Of a DNA stretch of 29,114 bases, positions 10,744-20,629 are shown one piece after another. The first letter of the stretch is position 1; every line of letters begins with the position of its first letter. The notes under the pieces were generated by a model, which had not been told where the DNA came from, did not search any database, and saw only the letters and a list, made by a program, of their open reading frames with translations. Position numbers and translations under genes: made by a program. This stretch comes from Funneliformis mosseae (taxonomy: Eukaryota > Glomeromycota > Glomeromycetes > Glomerales > Glomeraceae), in the NCBI GenBank assembly GCA_910592005.1, contig CAJVPP010000600.1:1-29114 (forward strand). The letters run 5' to 3'.

Positions 10744-12401
10744 TTATGCCGGTGGAAAAAAATTTGCAAAAAGTACAATTCCACTTCCACCATATAAAAT
10801 AAAATAAACCAACATTCCATATCCTAATAACTTATCCCATCTGTTTGCGTCTTTGGATAGTGATTTAAGAAATAAATTGGTGACAAACCAATAAACTATA
10901 GGTTGTGAGGAGAAAAACCTCGTAATTACTTGTACATGCATAACTGTGATTGAGTATACTAATAAGACTGCCCATAAATAAATGAATGGTAATAATTCAT
11001 GCGTTCTGTAATAAGGTGACGATGAAGACTCTAAAGTAGTCTCGGATCGTCGTTGTAATCCCAGTGTTAATATCCTTTTGAGATCAAATTTAGAATAACT
11101 ATATATTCCATAGAATGATAAAAATATCATTGGGGACGCTAACAAAAAATTTGGAATTTGTTTAACTTCATAATATTTTAAAAATCCACCATTCCTACAA
11201 AAGAATTTTCATATTTTATTAAAACATTTTTCTTTTAAAAAAAAAAAATCTCTCAACATAACAACTTACCAATAAAAGGATTGAACAAAGGAATATAACA
11301 ATGGTATTGTATCATTACACCATGGTCTTCGTGGTAAATATAAAATGCAATAGTGATAATACCCATAACTTTGAAACATTAAAAATCCAAGGAGAACTAT
11401 AATACTCAAAATTATAGTCTTTAGCAACCTTATAAATATAACCTGAAAATGATCAAAACTAATTTAGTTTGTTAACCTTCCATTTTGCCTAAAATCATCA
11501 ATGTCCTTATACTTACCTTTCCGTTAATCCTGTTTATATCTTTAATTAAGAATTTGTACACGAAGAATCCAACTTGAGTGATTCCATTCGATCTTGTGAA
11601 TGAAGATAAACTCCAAATAAAAGCAGCACTCCATGATTTTCCCTCATAAAACAACCTCATACCAAAGAAATTTAAGAGTGCAAATAAACTTTCAGTGTAC
11701 ATTGCCGACATAAACATGCCAGATGGTGTCAATATGTAAAACATTGATGTTACTAATGCATATTGTTCATTATTATTAAATATTAAAAGACTTAATCTAT
11801 CAAAATAAAATGACAATTAGTAAATACTAAAATTTCATATAATTAAATTAAATTGATTTAACTCACTTGTATAAATTAATTGATGCCAAAATAAAAGAAA
11901 TGTTAACTATTAAAACTCCCGATAAGAGTAATATCTGCTTATATGTTAAAAAATATCCCAAAGGTAAAAATACTATGATCAAATATCAAAAGAGAATTAG
12001 TCTGGGACTCCGTTAAAAAATAAATAAATCAATCCTGATCTTTTTTTTGACTTACCTGAATTACTTAAACCTCTAGCTAAAAGTGGTAATAATGGAAAGA
12101 ATGCGTGTTCCTGTTCATAAATGTATCCCTCTTCACTCAGATGTATAAAGTAAAAAGAATCCCATCTTAAAAATGCTCTAAAACTAACATTAAATATTTT
12201 TTGTACTATTGATAACTCTTGACCTTCTAATATCGTATCTACTGATGAATCATAATCATCTACTATAAGAGTTGATATTAATGCTATTATCCACGTTAAA
12301 AGTCGTGAAATTATTGAAAATTTTAGTATTAAATAAATATGTTTATTATTGTATCTGTCATAAGTAAAAGATTTGACCGTTTGAGAGTTTTGTGGGTCCA
12401 T
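10744..12401 (-). CDS. GPI18: GPI mannosyltransferase 2 (PIG-V/Gpi18), five exons
   Basis: It adds the second mannose to the glycosylphosphatidylinositol precursor in the ER lumen, from dolichol-phosphate mannose. Exons on the minus strand: 12056-12401, 11867-11972, 11517-11796, 11270-11442, 10744-11194. All introns are GT...AG and 70-83 bp, and the joined frame is 451 codons plus stop, close to the usual Gpi18 size. Family blocks: FLRWDSFYFIHLSEEGYIYE (from residue 77; the RWD Asp81 is the expected catalytic residue), EHAFFPLLP (98-106), TPSGMFMSAMYTESLFALLN, SFTRSNG, RRPWCN, SFVQSFYWNGGFLKYY, LPFIYLWAVL and MHVQVITRFFSSQPIVYWF. Many hydrophobic segments fit a multipass ER protein. Donors are mostly GTAAGT (one GTGAGT). 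The first ATG of exon 1 is used. Two copies of a 10-bp palindrome lie 75-111 bp upstream. Confidence 0.93.
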
Positions 12402-12475
12402 GTTAAAAAGAATTTAAGACCGTGTTTTAAATTAAACCGAAAAGTGGGTTGAACAGTGTTTAAGCAATGGTATCA

Positions 12476-12511
12476 ATCACGTGATTATAATTAAAAATTA
12501 CATCACGTGAT
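12476..12511 (-). promoter_or_regulatory. Paired ATCACGTGAT palindromes upstream of GPI18
   Basis: Two identical perfect 10-bp palindromes, ATCACGTGAT, at 12476-12485 and 12502-12511, 26 bp apart centre to centre and 75-111 bp upstream of the GPI18 start codon. The CACGTG core is the classic E-box bound by bHLH dimers; TCACGTGA is the form preferred by Cbf1-type factors in yeasts. Two exact copies at about two and a half helical turns suggest a real operator. Assignment to GPI18 rather than to the 3' side of the next gene is inferred from distance. Confidence 0.55.
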
Positions 12512-12807
12512 AGATCAATCGGTCTCTCGGGTAAATCATTCGATAGCATATTACGATATCACTGAGCAACTAATAATAATTTATTTATTATTCCAATCCT
12601 TACTTCCCACTCATTAATTAAATCTGTATGTAATCGCTGCTTGAATATTTTTGGAAACAATCAATAATTTTCATATGAATATTTATTATATTTATTTGAT
12701 TGGAACCCAAGTTTGTAACATTGCATTTAAAATTAACTGTATTTGTACTAACATTCTTAACATTATAAGACCCGGCAAATAAAAATTTTGATTCTTTTAA
12801 ATGAATT

Positions 12808-12847
<40 letters not shown>

Positions 12848-12960
12848 AATACATAAACGAGAAAATTTTATTATCTATATATATAATTTAATTTAAATTT
12901 TAAATCTAATTTTTACTTCGTGCATCAATAATACAACACCAACAAATTGGAAATTTTAGG
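12512..12960. other. Intergenic region between the Zn2Cys6 gene and GPI18
   Basis: Contains the 3' side of the Zn2Cys6 gene: read on the minus strand, an AATAAA (12867-12872) sits about 90 bp after its stop codon and may direct polyadenylation. Just beyond is a 34-base homopolymer. A 78-codon frame over the homopolymer (12618-12854, minus) starts with a run of lysines encoded by poly-A and is not a credible gene. Confidence 0.45.
12810..12843. repeat. 34-base T homopolymer
   Basis: An uninterrupted run of 34 T (poly-A on the minus strand), 118 bp downstream of the Zn2Cys6 gene's stop codon. It is the longest pure homopolymer in the window. Its exact length may be affected by sequencing error. 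Confidence 0.8.
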
Positions 12961-15900
12961 CTATCGACGCCTCACGTATTTTTTTTTATCATTTGGAAGC
13001 GTATTCAAAGCCTCTCGAGCAGCATTTCTAGTGATTCTCCTCGTTGGCTTTTGATAGCGCCTTCTATCATTAATCGGACGAGCTCTTCGAGGAGCAACTT
13101 CTTCTTCATCTTTGGTCTCTCCTCTCTCCTTTTGCCTCCTTTCCCTCTTTGCTCTCCTTATACTATAGGAAGATGACGAAAGTTCACCCTTGTGTTCTCG
13201 GCGTCTTTTCTTCCTATTTTTTATACTTGAAACTTTTTCAGGTGTATCATTCATCAGTTCGTCAGTATCTTCTTCAATATCATCAACTTCATCAACTTCA
13301 TCAACTGCATCAACTGTCATATGCGTTGGCGGATGCTCACTCTCCGATTCAGATTCTGATGATGGCATTGTTAAAAAAGTAGTTTTTGATTTTGATCTTG
13401 ACTTTAATTTTGATACCGAAGAGGATACTTTTGTATTAAATTTTTTAGATGAAGGTTTACGAGCAGATTTCGAAGAGGAACCTTGTGATTGCTCCGTTAA
13501 ATCATGTATTATATCGTCTTTTTCAGTACATAAAGTTACACCAGTTACATCAACACGTTCATTTTGTTTGACACTTTTAATAAATGTACCATCAGCGGGT
13601 TCCTTTGGTTTGTCACTTGAAACTTTGACGTTCGTTTGCATCGACGGAATTATAGACCGATTCCATGACACATTCAACCCAGGTTGTAGTGGAGGTATGA
13701 CTTGATCAGACTTTGAAAAAGGAAGCTCTGATGAAACTTTCGCAGGCTTTGAGTAATCAGGATATGATACCGTTGGTACTAGCGGGGGCAACGTTATAGA
13801 TCCCCTTTGTAAATTTTGCTCTGTAGGCTTCATCGACATCGACGTCAACGTCGATGATGATGTGAACATTCTTCCCGAAGATTCGGTTGATGACTTGGAA
13901 AATGATGACTGTGGTAATCGTGTAGCGGTTCCTACTTGTGATTGTAAAGATGATTTGGATGGTAATGACGTTGTTGTTCGTGGTATTTTCGTCCACACAG
14001 TTGACAGGTTTTCATTCGTTTTGTTCGTTGCGTAATGCGAAGGAACAGTATCCCTACTATCCCTTATCTGTGAAAGTTGCATATTTTCAAAAAGTTCTTG
14101 TCTCGCTTTCATACTAATTGGATACGTTGCGATTGGCCGATACAGGGGAGGGCCATCCTCAAAGACCCCCAATTCCTGTATGGTTGGTAACCGCATACTT
14201 CCATTCTCATAATTATCTGAGCCCTGAACAAATGATTCTGGTTGTTGTTGATGTTCCTTTTCTAGAAGAAAGAATTAAAAGATAATGAAACTTACAGTTA
14301 GACAGACAAGTAACGAAAGGTAACGAATGCTTCGATGATGGAGGATTATCCTCATACGCACCCAATTCCTGCATTGCTGGCACGTGATCATTATCTTTAT
14401 TCTCCTCATTATTTTCAGAGTCTTGAACGAGATTTTCTGGTTGCGGTTGCCGATCATTTACTAGAAGAATAACGAACACAACGGTTAGAGACTTGAGTGA
14501 CCAAAGATGCCGCTTTTTTAAAGTTAAGTAAAATAGAAAAGAATCTTTATAATGTTCTCACCTAGTTGTTCTGTGACTTTCGTAGCTTGTTGTTCCGTGG
14601 TAGCTCGTTGTTCCGAGTCTTTCATAGCTTGTTGTGCTGGGACTTTCATATTCCACCTCTCTCTATTATTGATGATACTTTGAGGGGGTTTCGGCTGTAT
14701 TTTTCTAAGTTTATTGTGTCTCCGTGTTACAGACACTTTATCTATAGAGTCCTTTGAATCTCTTAAGTTAAGTAATAGGTCATTATTTGCTTGTATTTTG
14801 TCAGTATTTTGCCCTTCGCCTTCTCTTAGACAAGCCATCAAGCTAGCAAGTTCTAATTCTTCTGGTAATTTGCCCTTTGCAAGCTTCTGTATTTCAGACT
14901 CTACTTCAGTATTTTCAATATTTCCTGAAGATCCTGAATTAGAAGAAACTTTATCTATGCTAAAAGGAAGTCCAGAATCAACGGTACTATAAGAAACTTC
15001 ATTGGGGTTAGACAAATTTCCATTGTGACTACTAGAAGAAATTCTGGTGAGTTCAGGAGTAACCGTGGCGATCTCAGAAGAAATTCCGGCGGGGCCAAAA
15101 GAAATTCCAGAGGGATCAAAAGAAATTCCAGTGGGTTTATTAGAAGAAGAACCACTGGGGCTGGAAGAAGTTCCGGTGGGGTAAATAGTAGGATTATAAA
15201 AATTTCCCGAGGTATCGTAAGGCATTCCGGCGGGTTTATAAGGCATTGCAACGGGCGTCATTGCGACAGATTTAAAAGCGATGGGTTTAGAAGATAAAGG
15301 TATATATGAAATGATAGGTCTAGAATAGGATTTTGTTCTGGACTTTGAAGAATATTTCGAGGAGCCAGAAGCTTTCGTGGGTCTAAAAGAAGTTGATGAA
15401 GATTTGGGAGGATTAGAGGAAACCTTAACAGGGTCGGTGGAAATTTTAAAGGGGATTGGGGAAATTTCAACGGGATTAGAGGAGACTGCAACGGGATTAG
15501 ATGATCCCTCAACGGGATTAGAGGTGCCTTTGACGGTGTTAGAGAAAACTTCAACAGCGGGCTCCGAGGAAACTTCAACAGGGTTAGAGGAAACTTTAAC
15601 GGTGATAGAGGGAACTTCAACAGGGTTAGAAGAAACATCATCGGGTAGCAAGGAAACCTCAACTGGGATATCAGGTATTTCAGGTATTGAGGAAACTTTG
15701 ACCGGGATAATGGCATCATCAGGTATAGTGAAAACTTCAGGTACAACGGAAACTTCAACCGTGTCAAAAGAACTATCGGAGGGACTAGAAGAACCCTTCA
15801 TGGTGCTACAAGAAGAATCCGAACTATCTGATATAACAATAATATTTATGGGTTCATTTGGAACGTCCGCGGAATCAGAAGAGTCCTCATCGGGGTTGGA

Positions 15901-16399
15901 AGGAACTTCAATGGGATTGGAAGAGTCGACGTTGTGAATAGGAGACGTTGACGTGGTAGTATTCGAAAGGCCAGCATCGGAAGAAACCGTAACATCGGAA
16001 TCATTTTGGGGTTCGACGATAGGGGATAATTCCGTACTGAAGAAAAAATAAGCATTAGGTAAGTATTCGTTATTTGAATGAAAGTTCCACATTAGAATGA
16101 GAATATGAAGAAAACCTAGTGTCAGGCGTCACGTCATAAAGTCGTAGCTGTTCTTTTAATTGAGGGTCTTTAATGGCACTATAATATACGGTTTCCATAC
16201 GGCTAGAACGACTTCTTATTACTTCTTGTCCGGGAGGTGGACCTCTCTTTTTACCTGGCTTACCAGGTTCACACGGTCGCTCAACCTTTAGACAATACGT
16301 ACAAGGAATTTCACCTGAACACTTAATCTTTCGTCTTTGGCAATTTTGGCATGCCGTTGTTACCTTAAGACGAGAGTTACCATTGTTCTTTTTAGTCAT
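12961..16399 (-). CDS. Zn2Cys6 zinc-cluster protein with long disordered tail
   Basis: Predicted nuclear DNA-binding regulator. Exon 1 (16116-16399) encodes a zinc cluster with spacing C-x2-C-x6-C-x5-C-x2-C-x6-C (Cys 17, 20, 27, 33, 36, 43) and linker KPGKKRGPPPGQE. Exon 2 is 14562-16036. Exon 3 (14296-14460) is optional. The final exon starts at 14261 (if exon 3 is skipped) or 14216 (if included). Both models stay open: 1019 or 1059 residues. The exon 1 donor is unusual (AG/GTTTTC) but is the one that fits the phase; that intron is 79 bp. The tail is Ser/Pro/Thr-rich with heptad-like repeats, a SUMO-interaction-like motif IIVISDSSD (160-168 region), an acidic run (DAVDEVDEVDDIEEDTDE) and basic nuclear-localisation-like clusters (KNRKKRRREHKG; KKKYVRRR at the very end). 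I see no fungal-specific transcription factor middle domain. Start: MTKKNNG at 16399, preferred over an upstream in-frame ATG at 16486, whose extra residues are hydrophobic and poor in coding character. Target genes are unknown. Confidence 0.8.
14296..14460 (-). other. Optional/duplicated exon of the Zn2Cys6 gene
   Basis: A 165-base segment bounded by TTCTTCTAG and GTAAGT, phase 1 at both ends, so it can be skipped in frame. It encodes QPQPENLVQDSENNEEN...PAMQELGAYEDNPP, clearly similar to the start of the next exon (QQQPESFVQGSDNYENG...PTIQELGVFEDGPP). This indicates a local tandem duplication that included the splice acceptor. Joining it to the strong acceptor at 14261 would need a 34-bp intron and would create a stop codon at the junction. 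Joining it to a CTCAG acceptor at 14216 gives a 79-bp intron and an open frame. Confidence 0.6.
15060..15190 (-). repeat. Second coding repeat (P[S/T]GISF) in the Zn2Cys6 protein
   Basis: A shorter tandem run encoding PTGTSSS, PSGSSSNK, PTGISFD, PSGISFG and PAGISSE, again with a period of about 7 residues. It is distinct in sequence from the SSNPVEV run nearby. Confidence 0.55.
15416..15680 (-). repeat. Heptad-like coding repeat (SSNPVEV) in the Zn2Cys6 protein
   Basis: About eleven degenerate copies of a 7-residue unit, SSNPVEV (21 bp), in tandem in exon 2; variants include PSITVKV, FSNTVKG, TSNPVEG and SSNPVAV. One unit has an extra residue. The run keeps the opposite strand open too, producing a long spurious antisense frame. 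It is likely disordered spacer sequence that could vary in copy number between isolates. Confidence 0.7.
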
Positions 16400-16995
16400 A
16401 TTAAAAAGAGCTTTATGTATATATATATGTATTGGAAAGAGTAAGTGTATAAAAAAAAAAGGTTCACCGTATAAATTATTTTTCAAGAAAAAAAGGGGGG
16501 TTTAAAGTTTGAAGAAACCTCCTAACAAAAAGTGCGAGCCAAATAGTGATAAAGCACCGTTTCAAAAAAAAAAAAGAAAAAAAAAAATATTCAAAGGAGA
16601 CTTCCAAAAGAAAACAAATTTTAAATTTTTTTTTTTTTCCTTTTTCGTAAAAAAAAAAAAAAAAAAAAAGATAACCAAACACTTCTCTAACAAGGTATCT
16701 TTTTAAAACTATTTTGAAGGTAACACAGCAAGACTTTTGGGAGTGAGAGTTTTATATATAGAGAAATTTTTTAAGTTTAAGAGAAAGGGTTGGAAAGAAA
16801 AAAGATCATTAAGAGCGGAAAAATCTCGGACTTGCTCGGAAAAACCTTGCTATACCCAATATCAATAGTATATATAGTTCAATCTTGGTTTAGTGAGTCA
16901 ATACGCCTTACATCCTTGCACTACACTCAAACAGGAAATCCGATTAGCGAATTAGGAGATACGAGCCATACACAACATCATTTATTGCAGATTAT

Positions 16996-17048
16996 TTTGG
17001 TTGTATGACCAAACTTTTGATAACAACGAACGACCAAAATTTCGTTCG
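16996..17048. other. Two adjacent short perfect hairpins
   Basis: Hairpin 1: TTTGGT-TGTATG-ACCAAA (16996-17013). Hairpin 2: CGAACGA-CCAAAATT-TCGTTCG (17027-17048). They are 13 bp apart and followed about 25 bp later by T runs (from about 17074). They could be paired protein-binding palindromes or the end of a small RNA; neither is shown. Confidence 0.35.
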
Positions 17049-17228
17049 AATCGGAAGGGTCGGCAGGCCTCTCTTTTTTTTTTTTATTTATTTTTTTTTT
17101 CTATCTGAACAAATTTTTTTTTTTTCAGGTTTTATCTGACACTGAAATAACATCTATTGGCTCAAAAAAAAATTTTTTTTTCTTGGAGGATTTTTTTTAA
17201 AGTTTGGCTCATGCATGTGTAGTAATAG

Positions 17229-17246
17229 TCATCATCATCATCATCA
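17229..17246. repeat. (CAT)n microsatellite
   Basis: Short trinucleotide run of ATC/CAT repeats in non-coding DNA. It is a simple sequence repeat with no implied function. Confidence 0.6.
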
Positions 17247-18149
17247 TTACAAAAAGATTTATAAGAAAAAAAAATCGTTTAATTGTGTGACGAAATGGAA
17301 AGGTTTCATTGAACGAGAGAAATTTTTTTTAATTTATTCACACAATATAGTTAATTATTATTATACATATAGGCCCGTGACCATTTTGTCAAGAATTTTG
17401 GCTTTCTTTCTTTCAAGGTTTTGATGGTTTAATCGTCGCAGGAATAATAAAATATGGGATTCTATTATGAAAAAAAAAGTACAATCTTTTCGAACTAGAT
17501 TTGAATCCAGAATGTTGTTAGCATTCTTGTAAATTTCTCATGATAATTCGTCAATTTTATAATCATTATTATTCTTCATGAACTATCAAGCGAGATGATG
17601 TGAAAATTGGGAGTTGTACTTTAAAAAGTTTTACCAAAGGAGGGATTTATGTTACACGAAACTATAAAATAACTCTGAATGGAATGTTTGAATAAGGAGT
17701 CAATTGTTCCTTCCTTTTTATAAAAAAAAATGTATGCTATATAAAATGGTGTGAAAGAAAAAATTCAGTCAAAGGACGATAAAAATCATCAATCCTAATG
17801 CTATTCGATATCTCAATTACTTGACACAACGCAGAAATACGCCTTTTTTGTCAAATAACATTCGCATTTGGATTGTTTACCATGATATACTTTCGAATTT
17901 ACTAATATTATTGAAGATCAATCGTCATATGTATCATGTATCTCTTAAATATTGATTACATTATCTAAGATGCATCCAACCACCTCACCAATAATGAGAA
18001 CTTAATTATATGGTTTGTTTTTGATCCATTGAAATAACGAGACCAAAAATCGCCTAAAGAGCTGATTCATAAGTTTCACTTTTTTTTATTTATTTATTTT
18101 TTTTTTTTCTCCTTTGAATCAAATTTTATTTTCATTTTTTTTTTTTTCA

Positions 18150-18174
18150 ATGTTCTTTGACTCTCAAAGAACAT
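18150..18174. promoter_or_regulatory. Perfect 11-bp inverted repeat, 3-bp spacer
   Basis: ATGTTCTTTGA, spacer CTC, TCAAAGAACAT: 22 of 22 arm bases pair. It is preceded by a T-rich tract. An exact symmetry of this length in non-coding DNA suggests a dimer-binding site or a stem-loop. No neighbouring gene is close enough to assign it to. Confidence 0.4.
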
Positions 18175-20629
18175 GTCCTGTGATTCCATCCCTTTGAAAT
18201 TCTCATTTATTTGTAAAATAGACAATCATTTTTAATTTACCTTCTTTTGTGCATCTTAACTATATAAATTCATAAATAACCCAAAATTTGTGCAATCATG
18301 ATTACATATTGTAGTAAACAATAATTAAAAAAGCTTTGTTTATCAAAATAAAAACAAACGCGGTGTACCATGTAAAATCTATTAATCACAGTTATTATCG
18401 CAGAATAACAATCTCTGAGAACTAGTATGGGAAAATGGGTTAAAAATAAAATTGGATATATTATCAAACAGGAGTTACAATAATTAAATAGTTAAATTAT
18501 TTATTTATTTTTTTTCGAGAAAAACCTTTTTTGGGCGCTATAGTCCCGACAGTTTCACCGCTTGGAAATGAGTCCTTTCTTTTTTATGACCATTATAGAC
18601 TAATTAATTTGTCATTTTCCAAAGGAGATCCGCAGAGACAACGTATAAACATTCCCAGTAATTATTATCATACGAGTTATTGGCCAATGAAAAAGTACCT
18701 TTGATAGAAAGATTTTTGGATTCCATGTTTATTTCATTACTTATTCACATGTTTCTCGATACATAAAGGTTACACGATTACACGATGCTTTCAATTTCCT
18801 AAATTAATAAAACCTTTGTCAAATTTTAACCATTAAGGTAATTGTTAACGTTTCTAAAGACACGTCAGGTAATTTTTTTTTTTTTGATAACTTACGTTGT
18901 TCCTTGTTCCTGAATAAAGAAAGGGGGGGATACTTCTCAAAAAACGATGTAATTTTATGTTTAGTAAACATGATGTACATATACACGTACATGGTATACA
19001 TGGTACAACACTCGAAATAGAATTTTTATAAACTGTCATTATATCTTTGTTTAGCATTAATAATGCATTTATTTATTTTTGTGTAACAAATATAATGCAA
19101 CATCGTAAAAATTATTATCCGCGCATCATTTATCATAATAGAATTTGTTCCTGACGTAATTCCGATTTATTAAAGGGAAGTTTCGTACATAAATCCCACT
19201 ATACATGATTTCCAAAGCACAATTGGGCAATCCTGCAAGAATTATTAAAATTAATAATCCGAAGCAGGAAAGCTAAATAATGTTATTTAAATATGTCATC
19301 ATTTCATTATTTTCGAATGTAACAACTAAAATGAAAGTCTTAGCAAGGGATTTCCGTTTTAAAATTCAAATTGTGTTCTAATATTCGATACCGAATATAT
19401 ACTTGTGTACATTAATGAGATCCAAGTCCTTGGTTAAGTTCCTTTCGTCCTTTTTTTATTTCATTATAGATTTATTTATTTATTTTTTTACCTTCGATGT
19501 TTTTAATTTTAGCATATCTAGACCGGGTAGGCCTGCAGTAAATATAGATACCTTGATTCTTTTGTTTAGTCTACGTGATATAAATTTTTAAGATCGTTGA
19601 TTGAAAAAAAGATAAAAGATATTATTTACATCTATATCTACTTTTGCAAACGGTAATGAAATATTTGAAAAAAAAAAAAAAAATTTAAAAATTTTTAAAA
19701 AAGATGATGATCTAAAAATGGATTTTTTGACCATTCAAAAAAAAAAAAGATTATGATTTTGTCAAAAATAAATGCTATTTTCATTTATGACTCAATGAAA
19801 ATTTAAGACACTAGGACAAATAATACCTCTGACGAAAAAAAATAATAAAAAGTGTCCATAGCGAGTTGTGTTTTGATCAAACTGATAATCAAATGGCGCA
19901 TTAGTAGCAAGTTTATGAACTGGTTCACATCACGTGTAAGCGTGCATTTAGGTTTTTAAAAAAAGTTGGTTTCTTAGTTTAATCTATTAAACAAAAATAA
20001 AATCATATTAATAATTACCATATGTGTCGGTTGAACAACCCTTCTATTTCCTTGCTTTTTATCTGCGGGTAATATCGGAACATCTTTTCCATTGGATACT
20101 TTAATTTATTATAATGAACACACACCTAAATTTGGCAGTTATTGTCCCTTTTGATACCTCTTTTTTACTTTTATACCCTCCACTCTTGCCGAATTATGAA
20201 AAAGGAATATTCTTTTAAAGACAACTGTTCTTGGATTCATTCATCCCATTCAAGAGAAGGTAAATGGCTGAGGTTAGGTGATGCACTAAGTTTGTGTCAC
20301 AAACAAAAAACTTTCAAACTTTTCCATTTTTATTATGAATTGAGATGAAAAAAAAAATAAATTTGTCAAAAATACACACAATATATATATTTTTATTTAC
20401 AAATATTTACATGCAAAATGAATTTATTAAAAAAAAATGTCGCATTGTCTGATTTTATTTTTTTGTTTAGACAAACAATGGGAATTTCATTTCAATTGAC
20501 GACAATATAATAATAAATAAAAATTAGGTTTTATTTTTTTTTTAAAAAAAAATAAAATAAAAAGACTTTTTTTTTTTAGAAAAAAAATTGATATCTAACT
20601 TCTTCGCATATTAAGAGTAGATCTCAAAC

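Larger units (their letters stand above)
16400..20629. other. 4.2-kb non-coding stretch inside the gene island
   Basis: No gene is supported on either strand. It contains the 5' side of the Zn2Cys6 gene (with poly-A and poly-T runs near 16562-16670), two adjacent short hairpins (16996-17048), a (CAT)n run (17229-17246), a perfect 11-bp inverted repeat (18150-18174), a CACGTG (19931-19936), and the upstream region of the F-box gene. Base composition resembles the genes' flanks, not the AT deserts, and CG dinucleotides are common, so it has not decayed like them. Frames of 60-72 codons here start at non-ATG codons or are low-complexity. I found no tRNA, 5S or snRNA signature by eye; an unrecognised non-coding RNA cannot be excluded. 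Confidence 0.5.

Noticed and set aside
12810..12843. Poly-A tail of a retrocopied gene
   Set aside because: The adjacent gene keeps introns and no target duplication was seen, so retrocopying is not supported.
12618..12854. 78-codon frame with a poly-Lys start
   Set aside because: The lysine run is the 34-base homopolymer read on the minus strand; it lies in the likely 3' flank of the Zn2Cys6 gene.
13190..13705. 171-codon open frame on the plus strand
   Set aside because: It lies antisense to the last exon of the Zn2Cys6 gene; Ser- and Asp-rich coding sequence keeps the opposite strand open by composition.
15377..15937. 186-codon open frame on the plus strand with TGLEETS repeats
   Set aside because: It is the antisense of the SSNPVEV repeat region; the repeat period is a multiple of three, so it stays open by repetition.
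16790..17008. 72-codon frame beyond the 5' end of the Zn2Cys6 gene
   Set aside because: No ATG at its start and no recognisable domain, although composition is not low-complexity. Left as part of the unexplained non-coding stretch.
17215..17424. 69-codon frame starting with a His run
   Set aside because: The His run comes from a CAT microsatellite and the rest has no domain.
17490..17520. TTTGAATCC resembling a tRNA B box
   Set aside because: No A box at the right distance and no cloverleaf can be folded.
20142..20348. 68-codon frame upstream of the F-box gene
   Set aside because: It starts at a non-ATG codon; the inner ATG leaves about 50 codons with no motif. It probably lies in the F-box promoter region.
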